Source: Ailanthus altissimus (Eukaryota > Streptophyta > Magnoliopsida > Sapindales > Simaroubaceae). Taken from it: 64,000 nt of DNA. The notes beneath the pieces are model-generated. The model was given only the letters and a program-made list of their open reading frames with translations, searched no databases and had not been told where the DNA came from. A program made the position numbers and the translations under genes. Position 1 is the first letter of the stretch. Each line of letters opens with the position of its first letter. Positions 38,150 to 50,059 of the stretch are shown here, one piece after another. The DNA is taken from contig OX327699.1 of NCBI GenBank assembly GCA_946807835.1, positions 25,532,014 through 25,596,013 of the forward strand. Reading direction: 5' to 3'.

Positions 38150-40174
38150 TATGGATAAGTATAGTACTTCTGTTGGTTCTACTCTACTTAAACAATGCCA
38201 CATGTCTGGAACATCTCAAGGTGCGGCTTTTATAAGAGCTGCTGTTACTACTGCACAGGATAGTGTAAATTGTTCCCTTAATAACCTTGAATCTTTACTC
38301 TGTCTACTCCTTTTTAATTCTGGTAAACCTTTAATTTCTGCTTCTTTCAATATTTTAGGTAATTCTTCTTAGTATTTTGACTCTGCATGTTGTAATCACA
38401 TGACTTCTGATCCTACAATTTTCTCTTCTAAAACTCTTAATTCTTATTTACTATCTATGCAAACTACTAATGGTTCTCTCATGAAAGTTAACCATGTTGA
38501 TCACGTGTCTTGCCCTAATTTTTTTGTATCTGACACCTTTTTTATTCCTAACCTTACCTTAAATCTTTTGTCTGTTGGTCAATTATGCGAACTTGGTCTT
38601 AATGTCTTATTTACTGCTTCTGATTGTTGTGTGCAGGATCCAAAGACCGATCGGACGCTTGGGACAAGTCGTAAGGTTGGACGTCTATATGAACTTATCT
38701 CTTTAGATTTATTATTTCTATATCCTTCGTCTGTAGCATCTACCTCTTCGGTACCTTCGTTATATCTTTGGCATTCTCGTTTGGGTCATGCGTCAATCAA
38801 TCGCATACGATCTTTAATATCCAGTGGTCACTTAGGTATTGTTTCTGATAATAAAGATGATTGCCTTACATGTCCTTTAGCTAAACAATCAGCCTTACCT
38901 TTTGATAATAGTACTATTGTCTCTGATGCTCCATTTGATCTTATACATTCTGATATATGGGGTCCTTCTCCAAATCCTACAATGAGATGATCCAAATATT
39001 TTGTGATTTTCGTTGATGACTATTATCGGTATACTTGGTTGTTCCTTATGAAACAATGATCCGAATTTACTAAAATTATCGATATTTTGCTCAGATGGTT
39101 AAAACTCAGTTCTCATGTCCTATTAAGGTTTTCCACACTGATAATACTATGGAGTATAGAGATTCTGATTTTCTAAATCTTTTACAGGAACACGGTACTA
39201 TATGTCAAAGGTCTTGTCCTGGTACATCTCAGCAAAATGGAATAGCTGAACGTAAACACAGGCACATTTTAGATACTATTCGTGCTCTTCTTATCTCTTC
39301 CTCTTATCCTGAACGTTTTTGGGGAGAAGCTACTTTAACCGCTGTATTTACTATTAATTGTATTCCTTCTCCTGTTATAGAGAACAAGTCACCTTATGAG
39401 CGTCTTTATGAAACTTCACCTAATTACAAACTCCTCAAAGTATTTGGATGTGTTTGTTTTGTTTTACTTCAAAAACATGAGCATACTAAACTCGAGCCAC
39501 GTACTCGATTATGTTACTTCTTGGGATACGGGATAGAACATAAAGGTTATAGGTGTTGGGATCCTATATCTAACCGTCTTTGTGTTTCTCGTCATGTAGT
39601 CTTTCTCGAGCATATGATGTTTTTCTCTGTATCTAACTTTAAATCTGTGTCTCCTCCTATGTCACAATTTTTTACAGATAATTCTGTTGATCTTTTTTCC
39701 GATACTTTACCTACAGATATTTCTTCTGAGTTTCATACAGGTGAATCTGCTGAAACGACGCCTGCTTCTGAGCCTCCTACCTCATCTGAAGGATCTGCTC
39801 TCAACATCCCCGTGGCTTCCTCTATACCCTCTCTTCGTCGTTCATCTCGGGTAAGAGAACTTCCTGTTAAACTTTGTGATTATCACTGTTTCTCTACTAC
39901 CCTTTCTTTATATGAGCCTCAATCATATTCCAAGGCTAATTCTAATCATGTTTGGCAGTAAGCAATGACAGAAGAATTGCAGGCCCTTGAGAAGTCGTAT
40001 ACTTGGGATTTTGTTTCTCTTCCTTTTAATAAAACTGTCATTGGATGCAAATGGGTGTACAAGATTAAGACCAAATCTGATGGATCTATTGAGCGTTATA
40101 AAGCCCGTCTTGTTGCCAAAGGCTTTACCCAAAAATATGGAATAGATTATCAAGAAACTTTTACCCCGGTTGTT
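38150..40174 (+). pseudogene. copia polyprotein, first part (protease, integrase, start of RT)
   Basis: Starts MDKYSTSVGST. A gag of normal length is missing, and the protease motif follows after only about 75 codons, with a stop immediately before it. The protease has D-S-A where active aspartic proteases have D-S/T-G. Integrase zinc-finger and core motifs follow, with stops near 38988 and 39057. The frame starting at 39095 is long and clean (288 codons) and covers the integrase C-terminus. RT begins at 39965 (stop just before) and is cut at VIGCKWVYK...ETFTPVV by the solo LTR. Confidence 0.85.
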
Positions 40175-41578
40175 TGATTGTCTATTTTATTGACCTAGCG
40201 CAAGTGCACGCTTTTTGTATCAAGTAATATAGGACTAAGTCTAGATTATCGATCCCACAGAGACTATTGTTTCTATTTTCTTCAATCGAATACTAAAATT
40301 ACTCTACTTTACCTTTATCCAAACTAGCTTCAAGGATGGAGTTTAACTAACTAAATTATTGCTATCAAATTGAACCTAATTAAAATATTGCAAATACTTA
40401 AAGATAGAATTCACTAAATTGATAAGTAATCTATGGTATCAACGTATCCCTAGTAGTTCACTGAATCTTTTAACCCCTTAGTTATTCCTTTTTTATCAAT
40501 TGATTGGCTAGACACTGATTTCATCATAAGCTTCTATCGACAGTCGAATGATAATATCACACCCTAACAATTACCTATATGTCTATGGTAATCCGAATAA
40601 GATGCAACTCATTAAGATTAAGTCTAATCAAACTATACATGTCACCTAGGTATATGTCTATCCTAGATGGAACTCATAGATGTTACCCTATGATCATGTA
40701 TCAATCTACCATAGGCTAAACACATGATTCCTTTCGTCAAAGTTATCATGGTTCCTAAACAATCAAAATAGTGATCAAGTATAATGAAAGCATTAAGCAT
40801 AGATAGATTGAATCAATTAAGGGACAAAAGTTTATAACTAAGAGATTAAAAGAAGCAATTACATACTAGGTTCAATAACGTCTAACTTTAGATCAAGAGA
40901 AATTAGCTCATGTTCAAAACAAGAATATCAAAGCAAAAGTATGAAAATATAATGAACGAAATCATCTCTTAAAAGTAAGGAATAAAACAAAACAAGTGAT
41001 CCCCGGAGTTGTTCTTCTTCCTCTTGTCTTAATTGCTCAAGAGTTGATTCCCCAATTTTCAATATCTTCACCTTGATTTCTTGGCTTGAATGTGTGTGTG
41101 TTGCTTGTGTTATTCTCCTTGCTAAGTCTCTCTATTTTTGCCTCAAAATAGTGTTTTTGTTCTCTCAAAAACCCTAGGCACGAGCCGCCCCCAATAGGCG
41201 AGTTTATAAGGGTATTTAAACATCTGCATGGGCGCCGCGGCGTTGGGCATGAGTACAGATCTGTCAAGATGTCGACCAGCGCCGCGACATTGAGTGCTGA
41301 GCTCTGCGGCGCTCACACGCTGTTCTGGGCGCTGCGGCGCTCAGATCTGGGCGCCGCGGCGCCCAGCCACCTGTTGCTGCGCTACTTTCGTATTTTGAGC
41401 GTAACTTCTTCGTTTGACGTCTGATTTGCCTCTCGTTTGTTCCTATGCGTCACATTTTCCATCGTGCATCTGTTTATGATCAGAAAACACAATTAAATAG
41501 TCAACTACTTATGATTTGGAGCAAAATACGAAAGTTAAGTATAAATCCTACTAGTGCTTTTATGCCCCTATCATTGTT
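40170..41578 (+). mobile_element. solo LTR nested in the copia reverse transcriptase, TTGTT duplication
   Basis: 1399 bp (40175-41573) starting TGATTG and ending CTATCA, so with TG...CA ends and near-perfect short terminal inverted repeats. It is flanked by a perfect 5-bp duplication TTGTT (40170-40174 and 41574-41578). Deleting it plus one TTGTT gives a continuous copia RT frame (TPVV then [13 protein letters not shown]). There is no internal coding region, no primer site and no second LTR, so it is a solo LTR left by recombination. The string gatcgat/cgatcccacagag near 40249-40262 recalls LTRs of Ty3/gypsy Tat-type elements; that lineage is a guess. Confidence 0.88.
41228..41390. repeat. 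GC-rich palindromic repeats (GGCGCCGCGGCGCC-type) inside the solo LTR
   Basis: At least four related GC-rich motifs (ggcgccgcggcg at 41231, gcgccgcgac near 41279, gcgctgcggcgctc near 41328, ggcgccgcggcgccc at about 41351), partly self-complementary, in strongly AT-rich surroundings. Confidence 0.8.
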
Positions 41579-42848
41579 AGACTTACTTCTGTTCCAAGTT
41601 TATTAGCTATTGCTGCAATTCATGGTTGGACATTATTTCAGATGGATGTCAAAAATGCTTTCCTCAATGGTGATATCACTGAAGAAGTGTATATGAAGCC
41701 TCCTTACGGCTATCCACATCCTCCAGGCAAAGTTTGTAAACTTCGTCGTGCTCTGTATGGTCTTAAACAAGCTCCTCGTGCATGATTTGCAAATTTTAAT
41801 GGGACTATTCTTCAGCATGGTTTTCAGTCTAGTCCCTATGACTCAGCTCTTTTTGTCCGCAAGACAGCACAATGTTGTGTTCTCCTACTTATCTATGTTG
41901 ATGATATGATTATCACGGGTGATGATCTTCTTGCTATTTCCACTCTCAAGAACTTTCTTCAGCAACATTTTGAGATGAAAGATCTTAGCAACCTTAGTTA
42001 TTTCCTTAGCCTTGAAATACTATCTGACTCTACTGGGTATTATTTTTCTCAGGTTAAATATGTATCCGATCTACTTGCTAAAGCTGGGTTGACAGACAGT
42101 AAGACTGCCTCTACTCCTCTAGAGCCTAATGCCAAACTCCGATCCTCTGATGGTACTCTTCTCAGTGATGCTACCCTTTATCATCAATTGGTTGGTAGTT
42201 TGGTCTACCTTACAGTTTCTCCCTCAGATATTGCTCATGTTGTTCATGTTGTGAGTTAGTTTATGGCTGCTTCTCGTACCTCTCATTATGCAGCAATTCT
42301 TCATATCTTATGTTATCTCAAAGGTACATTTTTTCACGGTCTCCATTTTTCGGCTCACTCTCCTCTTGTGTTACGAGCTTATGCTGATGCGGATTTGAGC
42401 GAGTGATCCTACGGATCGTAAATCAACTACTGGATTTTGTCTTTTCTTGGGTGATTCTCTTATTTCGTGGAAAAGTAAGAAACAGACAGCTGTTGCTCGC
42501 TCGAGTACTGAAGCTGAATACTGTGCTCTTGCAGATACTACCCAAGAAATTGTCTAGCTCCGCTAGCTTCTTAAAGATATGGGTATTTTTCATACTGGAG
42601 CTACACCTCTTTATTGTGACAATCAAAGTGCTATCCAAATTGATCACAATAATGTGTTTCATGAGCGTACTAAACATATTGAAATAGATTGTCACTTTGT
42701 TCGGCAACACATTTCTCAAGACACTATCATGCTTCACTTCATCTCATCTGAAGAGCAACATGCTGATATTTTCACCAAATCTCTTCTTCTGCATCGTTTT
42801 TATGCTCTAATCTCCAAACTTAAACTTATTTCTACTACGCCATCTTGA
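41579..42848 (+). pseudogene. copia polyprotein, second part (RT end and RNase H)
   Basis: Continues the RT after the solo LTR with [23 protein letters not shown] (then a stop) and YVDDMIITGDD. A frameshift occurs near 42400, and the RNase H part follows ([43 protein letters not shown]), ending TTPS at 42848. Confidence 0.87.
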
Positions 42849-42860
42849 GTTTAAGGGGGG

Positions 42861-43067
42861 TATCAAAGAATAATTTTAGAATTATTCTAAAATGATTCCG
42901 AAATAATTCTTTTATACCCTCTTATAATATATACATGTTATTAATGTAAATTATTATTTTTTTATATATGTTATTTTCTTATTATGAAATAAAGTTACAA
43001 TTTATATAAAGACTCTGTTATACAGTTTTATAATTATAATAAAATATATTTTTTTTAATTTCTTACA
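42861..43067 (+). repeat. right LTR of the UGT74-embedded copia element
   Basis: About 207 bp, starting after the purine tract and ending TTTCTTACA. Direct repeat of 37112-37298. Confidence 0.88.
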
Positions 43068-43375
43068 AATTATCAGGTGAAGCTGTCTTTGTAGTTCAGA
43101 ATGATCTCTGCCGAAGTTCTTGAACCAACTGTTTTGAAAGACTCTAAGTAGGCTTTTACACCTAGAGATTGCTTGAAACCGCCTTCATCATAGCCATCAG
43201 AGATGGGCTCAACGCCTACCGTTGTCGCCTGAACTGACTTGACAGTGTAATGGGTAGTGGCCAGAGTGGCCTTGAGACATTTGGAGGCTAGGCGTTTTGC
43301 AAACTGGAGAACTGGGTTGATGTGGCCTTGAGCAGGATACGTGAGCACGAGTACATGACCTCTTCGTTTCTCCAT
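43068..43375 (-). pseudogene. UGT74 pseudogene, N-terminal part of exon 1
   Basis: Start codon at 43373-43375; about 100 codons with the family motifs HVLVLTYPAQGHINPVLQFA and ATLATTHYT, the VEPISDGYDEGG block and YKDS at the end. After YKDS the frame meets a stop just before the LTR, and one base seems to be missing compared with the continuing part on the other side of the transposon. Confidence 0.92.
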
Positions 43376-43442
43376 TTTGAGTTTGCTTCCTTTTAGTGTA
43401 AAATATAAGATGGATAGACCTAGCTTTAGGTCTTTTATAGAT

Positions 43443-45694
43443 TGTTACCATGGAAATGAAAAATGTTTGACCCAATGAAGAAATTTGGTTCACTCTTTTG
43501 ACATTAAAAGTTACTATCAAAGTTAACGTGCTCGGTCTGGACCGACGATCAAATTAATTTCAACGATCAGAGCCATCCTAGAAACATGGGTTTTCACTTT
43601 TCCAGGATTATCACTGTGCTACATGATGGAATTCTGTGCAATATCAGATATTTCCATCACGAAAGTTACACTGAACATATCCATTTAAAGTTAAGAGGAA
43701 ATTTTGCTGTTAGGGAATTTTTTTCCTCAATTTGTTGGGGTATTATTTTATTTAGTTAATTTTAAAATTTTCTTTATAACCAAATAATATAAAAATAAAC
43801 ACAAATGCAACTTTTACTATTTAAACAGTAACTTTTATAATGGTTATGCGCTGCAGTAAATAGTATCAAATTTGAATAACACTATATATTTTAAATTTAT
43901 ATTTTAAATAATAATGTATTAAAATAAAAATTAATTTTAAAATTTATATTATTTTATCATTCAATAATTATTTAATACATCATTATTTGAGATATAAATT
44001 AGATACAACTTAAAATGTATAACATTACTCATCAAATTTTTATTATCAATTTATTTTTTGCACTAAGCATATCGTTCTAATTAACAATTTTATTATTTTT
44101 ATATTTAAATTTAAATATAATTTTAAATAAATAATTAAATTAATCATGTTATACTTTGTACAATAAAATTATAAATAATAAAATTGATAAAATATAAGGA
44201 CGCGATATCAAAATGCCATATTGAAACCGCGCCCCTACGTTAATTTACATAATGAATTTTTTTTGTTTTTCTGATTTTGATGCAAGTTAATTATCATTAA
44301 CGTGTACATTGAAATTAAATTTTTATCCATTATTGATAAACCTTAAAAATAATGTTTGTAATAATAATTGTGTGTGGTCTACTTATAGTTATTTTTTTAT
44401 CATGTTTGTCTGGATTTATTTCATTTTTATAATTTTTTAAATATTTTTTATTCATTATTAATATATTTTAAAATATATTTTTATTTTACATATGAATAAA
44501 TAGTTTCTAAAATGTTGAGAATTCTCTTACTTCTTAAAAACACAGGTTGAGTCTCTATAGCACCTATAAAAAAAATTAGGAGTACAAAAATTTAATTAAA
44601 AATTAAAAAAAATCTAACAATTAGCATGATAATCATATTACGTTAATTAAATAAAAATAATTAGCAAAAAATAAAAATAAAATAAAATATATAATATAAT
44701 TAAATTAAATAATTAGATAAAACTAAATATAAATATAATTCTAAATAAATAATATAAATTAATAACACCATACATAATAAAATAAATATAAATAAATCAG
44801 CCGTAAAATAAAATTAAAAAATATAATAAATTAATTAATTGACGCAATATGCATATTACACCAACCAAATATATCGCATCAGGCAAATTTGTTATAAGAG
44901 TTTAATACTGTTTATTATGTAAATTTGTTATAAAAATTTAATACTGTTAATTATAGTAGATACTATTTAAATACTACGTTTGTTTTTATTTTTAAATTAT
45001 TTGATTATAAAAATTTTAAAAAAAATTAAAATTGACTAAATAACAAAAATAACCCCAACAAATCGACTATTTTATGATGTCAATCATTCAGATTTCCACT
45101 ACTAGTCTATGTCTACCAGCTAAACACGTATATAAACAAACAAAACTCATACTCATCCCAACCAACACAATGTGTTGCTTTATCTATTGCAAGACTTGGT
45201 GCTAAACTAAGAACAAATAAGGAAATGCGACCTATTAAGCACCATTTAGTGACACCCAGTGCATTCCCATTTCAGCTTCAACAAAATGCTTGAGAAAAAT
45301 ATTAAGAATAATTCCAATAATAATAATAATAAAGCAGGAATGCACATACAAAAATGACCTTTATTAAAGAAAAAACAGTCTATCAAAATGATGATCGAAC
45401 ATGATAGCTAGAGTTTCAGGAATTTCAGCTTTCACATAAACACTTGAGCTCCAAAAGAAGCGATTAAAAGTTTACAGCAAGAAATCCTGCCTAATTCTTT
45501 GAACAAGTCTACATATTTACGAGCTAAAATGATAAGAACTTTTATCTTCAGCTAACAGAGCCAAAATTTATGAACTACGAGCTGTATCTACATCTAAGGA
45601 AACTTCAAACTTGTTGCCATCTACAACTGCACACAAAATTTAATTGGGCAGCACTCACTAATACTGTATTGGCTATGGTTAGGAAAACCAATTT
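43443..45694. other. AT-rich intergenic region and CBP60 3' flank
   Basis: Between 43.7 and 45.1 kb the sequence is extremely AT-rich with runs of A/T repeats and no gene or recognisable transposon. From about 45.2 kb the sequence is more balanced and probably includes the CBP60 3'UTR. Confidence 0.55.
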
Positions 45695-48600
45695 TCAGAG
45701 TCTCTGAATTTCTCGAATGCGAGTTTTTTTTAAAACAATTTTCCTTATAGAGAACCATTTCAGCACACTAAAGAGTTTTGTCCATCTCCTCTGTGCCTTA
45801 CCCATGGCAAGAGTCGTAGAGCGTGCCAATAGGAAGCCATTAACGGCACTTTGTAGGTCAGCTTGTGATTCCGAAAGATTCAGAGAGTGAAGATCAGGAT
45901 CAAAATATTGCAGATGATCCTCATCGCAGAATGCTTGAGATATGGACTCCGTGTCACATATCAGAGAGTTAGAGACTTGGCCTGGATAACTTGAAGTCTG
46001 GTCATAACTAAGACACATGTTTTCTATACCATGCAAGGGATAATCGTCCAAGCCACTCACACCCCCAACAGAATAAATGGATGAAATGATATCTGGAGAA
46101 GAAGCATTCACTTGTGTATAATCAAAACCACCCATCTCTTGAGAAGCCAATATCTTGCTTCCATTAGAAATCTGTGTCATGGATGAGCTCGTTGTGCAAA
46201 GAACATTATTTAAGTGCGAAGAGCCACCCATGAGAGAGGCTTCATCCTCAAAAGAGACGACTTCCTCCCAGTTTTTAAATGCAGAAATTACCAAGTCTTG
46301 AGCTTCAACCTATCAACAAAGTCAAGGAATCAGAAATTACAAGATAAATGATATATAACTGAATAAAAGAAATTTTCTGATGTGATAACAGAAGTATGCC
46401 TTTTGGGTTTCTGACAGCTTATCAATGGGAACATACTGACTTTCATAAAGTAATCCCATCACTTGCCCCACAACATTGAAGACTACACGAGATTTCTGTT
46501 GCGTACCGGGAGGGCAGTACAAATATATCCTTTTATCAAGTACAGAAGTCCGAGCATGATCCACAGTGACTTCCCACATTTTAGCTGACATGCCTGTCCC
46601 TAGGATCTGCAGACGGGCCAACAAATGAAATATCACTATTACTACTTCCAAGCAGACAAACCCTCGCATAGAAAGCAGTCAGAGCTATTGAATTTGTTCG
46701 TGGAAGCTACATAAAATTTAATGTAGCATAGAAAAAGCATAGATGTTAGCTAAGTATCAATCTTTGTTTAGTTTAGGTTCTCATTTGAAAAGAATGGGAC
46801 ATCCTCATTGCAGAGTTGTAAATGGAAATCTTTATTTATTTCGATAAAATGCATCCCTTGTTTTCCCCATCGGGCAAGTAGTCCACAATCTTAAATGCAC
46901 AGATGAAACCCAGAATTTGTAAGGCTCGAATTCAGTGGAAATTCCATCAGGCACAAAGCATTGATCAAAGGTATGTAAAGATGTAAAGCACGATTATCTT
47001 AAGATATGTAAAGGTAATGTGTAAGAGAGAAGGAATAGTCTTCGATGTTCTGAGAGGGGGTTTTGGCCTTTTGGGTTAATTTTGTATAGATTGTTATGGT
47101 TAGGGGAAGGATAACTACTTAGGAGTTGTTGGATAAATTTTGTATAGATTATATCTCTTCCCCTATGTTTCTGCTTTTGTTTATCTATGTGGACAATTGG
47201 TCCGCCTTTGTAATTTATCATTATCCTTTAATATACTTCTTAGTTTCTGCTAGAAAAAAAAATAAAACAAAGCCTTACATGCCGAAGCCTTGAGGGGTCT
47301 AGAATAAGCAGGGTCAAGAAATCTTTTACAGTGTTGATATTTTCCCTACTCAAGCGCTTGTGGAAAGCTCCATCTTTGCCAATCTTTTCCAATCTCCAAA
47401 CTTCATCGAATAGGGATGGAGGGTGGTGCTTCTTGTACACTGCAACCAAAAATAAAAAATTAAATTGGAATTTTTCTCATCTGTTTATCCTAGCTACTTG
47501 CTTAAACAACCTCACACATGCCAATGAATATGCTTGATCCAATGTTAACAACTTCAATTCCAAATGCAAAATCATGAAAGGAAGTGTAATAGATCAGCTA
47601 ACAAGACATGCTGATTTTTCTGTCAAATTAATGATAATTTCATATCATCAAACAATTAGTTTAAATAATTTAACTGCTCAGAGTTTTACAGTCCAATTCT
47701 GCCCTGAAGATTGCTGAAATTATTAGAATTTGAAGGGAAAAAATAATATTTTAAAATGAATAGTCACACGGAATAAAAGAAAACTAAGATAATATTTAAC
47801 ATCAACATTCTTACTCATCAAAATGCAAAGAAATATATAATAACTCACATTCTCCACGGTGATCCCTAACAATAAAGGATTCTGTCTTTGCTTCCCGCAC
47901 TCTAGTTTCATCAGAGTTATCCACAACTCTTGCCCCAAGTCTGAACCTACGGCTTCTTGTCCAGCTTGAATTATCAGTAAATGAAATCTCACCCACAGAA
48001 CCAATTCCTTCTTTAAGAATTAAAAATGGATCCCCTGTCAGTAGAGGTTTCTTTCCTTCTCTCTCCCTCACGATGTTATTCTTGAACTCTTCAACTGTCC
48101 AATTGTCGCTCTCATCACCATCAAAGTCACCCTCAAGAACTACAATTTCAACCTTGGCGGAGGATTCAGGACCAGAAGTAACAGTTCTCCCAGTAAGAGT
48201 ATCAATCAGAGCTACTGTTATGGTGGACTCCTCTCCCTCAATTTTTGCTCCAGTGAACACAGGAAGAGAGAGATTACTTGAGAACGTTAGTTGTAGGCAT
48301 CTTGATTCAGGATAAAATACCTCTTTCTCGCTATTTCTGCACAAAGATGCATAAAAAATTGAGGTAATATTTTCTATGCCAAGGGTGGTCCTCTCTACAT
48401 CCACTGAAAAAAAAAACAAATATTATTTACCATACTGTTGATCCTTACCGTTTCATACTGGCCAAATGCTTTTTCAGAGCCAGTTCAACTTCCTCTTTTA
48501 CCTGTAAAAATAGCACATATAATTTATTAGGGATAGCTAGCTACCAACAGCTACAACAAAATTGAGGTCCACAAAGCAGATCGTACTTTTAAATCATATC

Positions 48601-49944
48601 CAGACCATACAACAAATATATAATTCTTGCACGATATGGAAAGTATATTTCAAGAAACAAAAAAAAGTCTTAGATTCAGTATGATAGCATCTTCATCCAT
48701 TTATCAAACAGACGATGAAGGATATTTGTACCATATTCTTTTTTCATGAAAGCAAAAAGTTTTACTCAATATACCATTATAGTTGGACATAATTAGTGAG
48801 AATAAGTATGAACACTAAAATGCATGTTCCTTGAATAACTTAAAAGAGTTAATTATACAAGATGAAACCAGCTTAAAGTAGCCACCTGTACATTATGACC
48901 CTTGTCGTTAGAGGCATTGCTAGTGCCTTAGTAATTATACTGTCAGTCTCAATTTTCCAGAAGACAACACTATTTGAAATATGTGCTCCAATATTTAGGC
49001 TAACGGGACACAACAACTTTCCTATAAATGTGTGAAAGACCCTACAGATATTAGCTTTAGTTTTATTATTTTCAAACAGACAGCTTCAAAAAATAGAAAT
49101 TAGGATTAGATTGAACCTTCGCTACAATAGAACTAATTGACGGAAACACATACCACCCTACGAATCAATGGCTCCAGAACTGGCTCCAGCAAATGCTGGA
49201 CAGACTGAATCTTCATCACCTCCTGAACCACACTGAATATAATCCACAAACAAGTTAGGATCATAAAGGAAGAGAATAGGGAAAGAAAACTGCGGTAAGC
49301 ATATTCCAACATACATCAATGGTCAAGTTAATGAATAGTGGCAGGCAAATTTCAAGTTTAAAGGTTCCCACTTTGAAAGCATAGAAATTCCATCCCGTTG
49401 CTGCATGAAGGAATAGATATACGTTTCCCTTTACTCCACAATAACCATTTCACACAGTTGATTACCACATTAGCAAATCAAATTCATTAAAAATTTCCAC
49501 AAAACAAGCATGCCCAGTTCAGTTGTCGATTATCTTTACCACCGTATCTGAATTTTCAATGCTAATCACATGTTAAGGCATACATAAGATTCTCACTCAC
49601 ACTTGAACTTTGCCTCAATAATCAAAAGCACATTGTCCAGAATCTCCTCTCAACAACCAAACGCAGTTCAGTTTAGACAAGTTCTCTCCCCCACCCCCCT
49701 GTGCTATTGAAAAATCAATCATTTTTTACCACATGAATCAAAAATTCCCAGCTACACAAGCATACCCACTTCATAAAACATTCAACTCGAAGTATTAACA
49801 ACAACATAGACAAACGACAAATAAGAAAATCAATAAAAGGGTCACTCACTTTTTGAAAGAAATAACTTTTCTTCGCTTGTCCTCAGGACTACCGGTCCCT
49901 TCCGCTTTAGCCTTGCCATCATCTTGCTGCCTCTTCTGGGACAT
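45695..49944 (-). CDS. CBP60: CBP60-type calmodulin-binding transcription factor (7 exons)
   Basis: Exons in transcript order: 49850-49944, 49154-49232, 48449-48501, 47849-48336, 47279-47439, 46400-46606 and 45695-46309, giving 565 residues in one frame. CBP60 proteins act in the nucleus; several bind calmodulin and regulate defence genes. Features: an N-terminal MSQKRQ start and basic [26 protein letters not shown]; the conserved CBP60 core ([105 protein letters not shown]); and a basic amphipathic C-terminal segment ([20 protein letters not shown], about residues 532-551), the likely calmodulin site. The last intron appears to begin with GC (AAG|gcatac) instead of GT; all others are GT-AG. 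Closest in style to the CBP60B/C/D group, but the exact member is not assigned. Confidence 0.9.
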
Positions 49945-50004
49945 TTCTTCTCAATCTCTAACCACCCAGAAAGAAATATTTGGTGTTGGTTGCAATCGTC
50001 AACA

Positions 50005-50018
50005 CTACCACCACCACC

Positions 50019-50055
<37 letters not shown>

Positions 50056-50056
50056 T
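50005..50056. repeat. (CAA)n microsatellite in CBP60 5' leader
   Basis: CAC then CAA triplets just upstream of the CBP60 start. In the mRNA sense strand it reads (TTG)n. About 65 bases separate it from the ATG at 49944, so it probably lies in the 5'UTR. Confidence 0.85.
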
Positions 50057-50059
50057 CCA

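Larger units (their letters stand above)
37112..43072 (+). mobile_element. Ty1/copia LTR retrotransposon inserted in UGT74 exon 1
   Basis: Left LTR about 37112-37298, right LTR about 42861-43067. A perfect tRNA-Met type primer site TGGTATCAGAGC lies at 37299-37310, and a purine tract (ttaagggggg) directly precedes the right LTR. Transcription direction is opposite to the UGT. A 5-bp target duplication with one mismatch can be placed as TATTA (37112-37116) and AATTA (43068-43072). Internal order: a GC-rich leader with tandem repeats, almost no gag, protease (FDSACCNHMT, about 38373), GAG-pre-integrase (LWHSRLGHAS, about 38767), integrase (HSDIWGPSP; HTDNTMEY; TSQQNGIAERKHR), RT split by a solo LTR at 40175, RT continuation ([23 protein letters not shown]) and RNase H to 42848. 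Stops and frameshifts show it is inactive. Confidence 0.93.
35733..43375 (-). pseudogene. UGT74-type UDP-glucosyltransferase pseudogene split by a retrotransposon
   Basis: The family transfers glucose from UDP-glucose to small acids or phenolics in the cytosol. N-terminal part 43068-43375 starts MEKRRGHVLVLTYPAQGHIN, typical of UGT74. The reading continues beyond the inserted copia element at 37111 (IVYDSLLSWALDVARQ) to a donor at 36787. After an intron (36470-36786), exon 2 runs from 36469 and holds LWPLVTIGPMVPSAYLDQ, VIYVSFGSM and most of the PSPG sugar-donor box ([24 protein letters not shown], read as overlapping pieces, about 36000-36130). Lesions: the copia insertion in exon 1; frame loss and stops just after DVARQ (about 37020-37065); a frameshift at the end of the PSPG box (about 36025-36045); another near 35890; and a stop near 35795. 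The last recognisable codons end at a TGA at 35733-35735. A minus-strand TATA (ctataaaaga, about 43431-43442) precedes the start. Not functional. Confidence 0.92.

Noticed and set aside
41037..41267. Minus-strand frame of 76 codons inside the solo LTR
   Set aside because: Lies within a non-coding LTR defined by its ends and target duplication; no domain.
48337..48419. Upstream extension of CBP60 exon 4 (reading ...[13 protein letters not shown])
   Set aside because: An acceptor at 48337 (tgtgcag) joins exon 3 in frame to RNSEKEV, which fits the family; the extension breaks the frame from exon 3.
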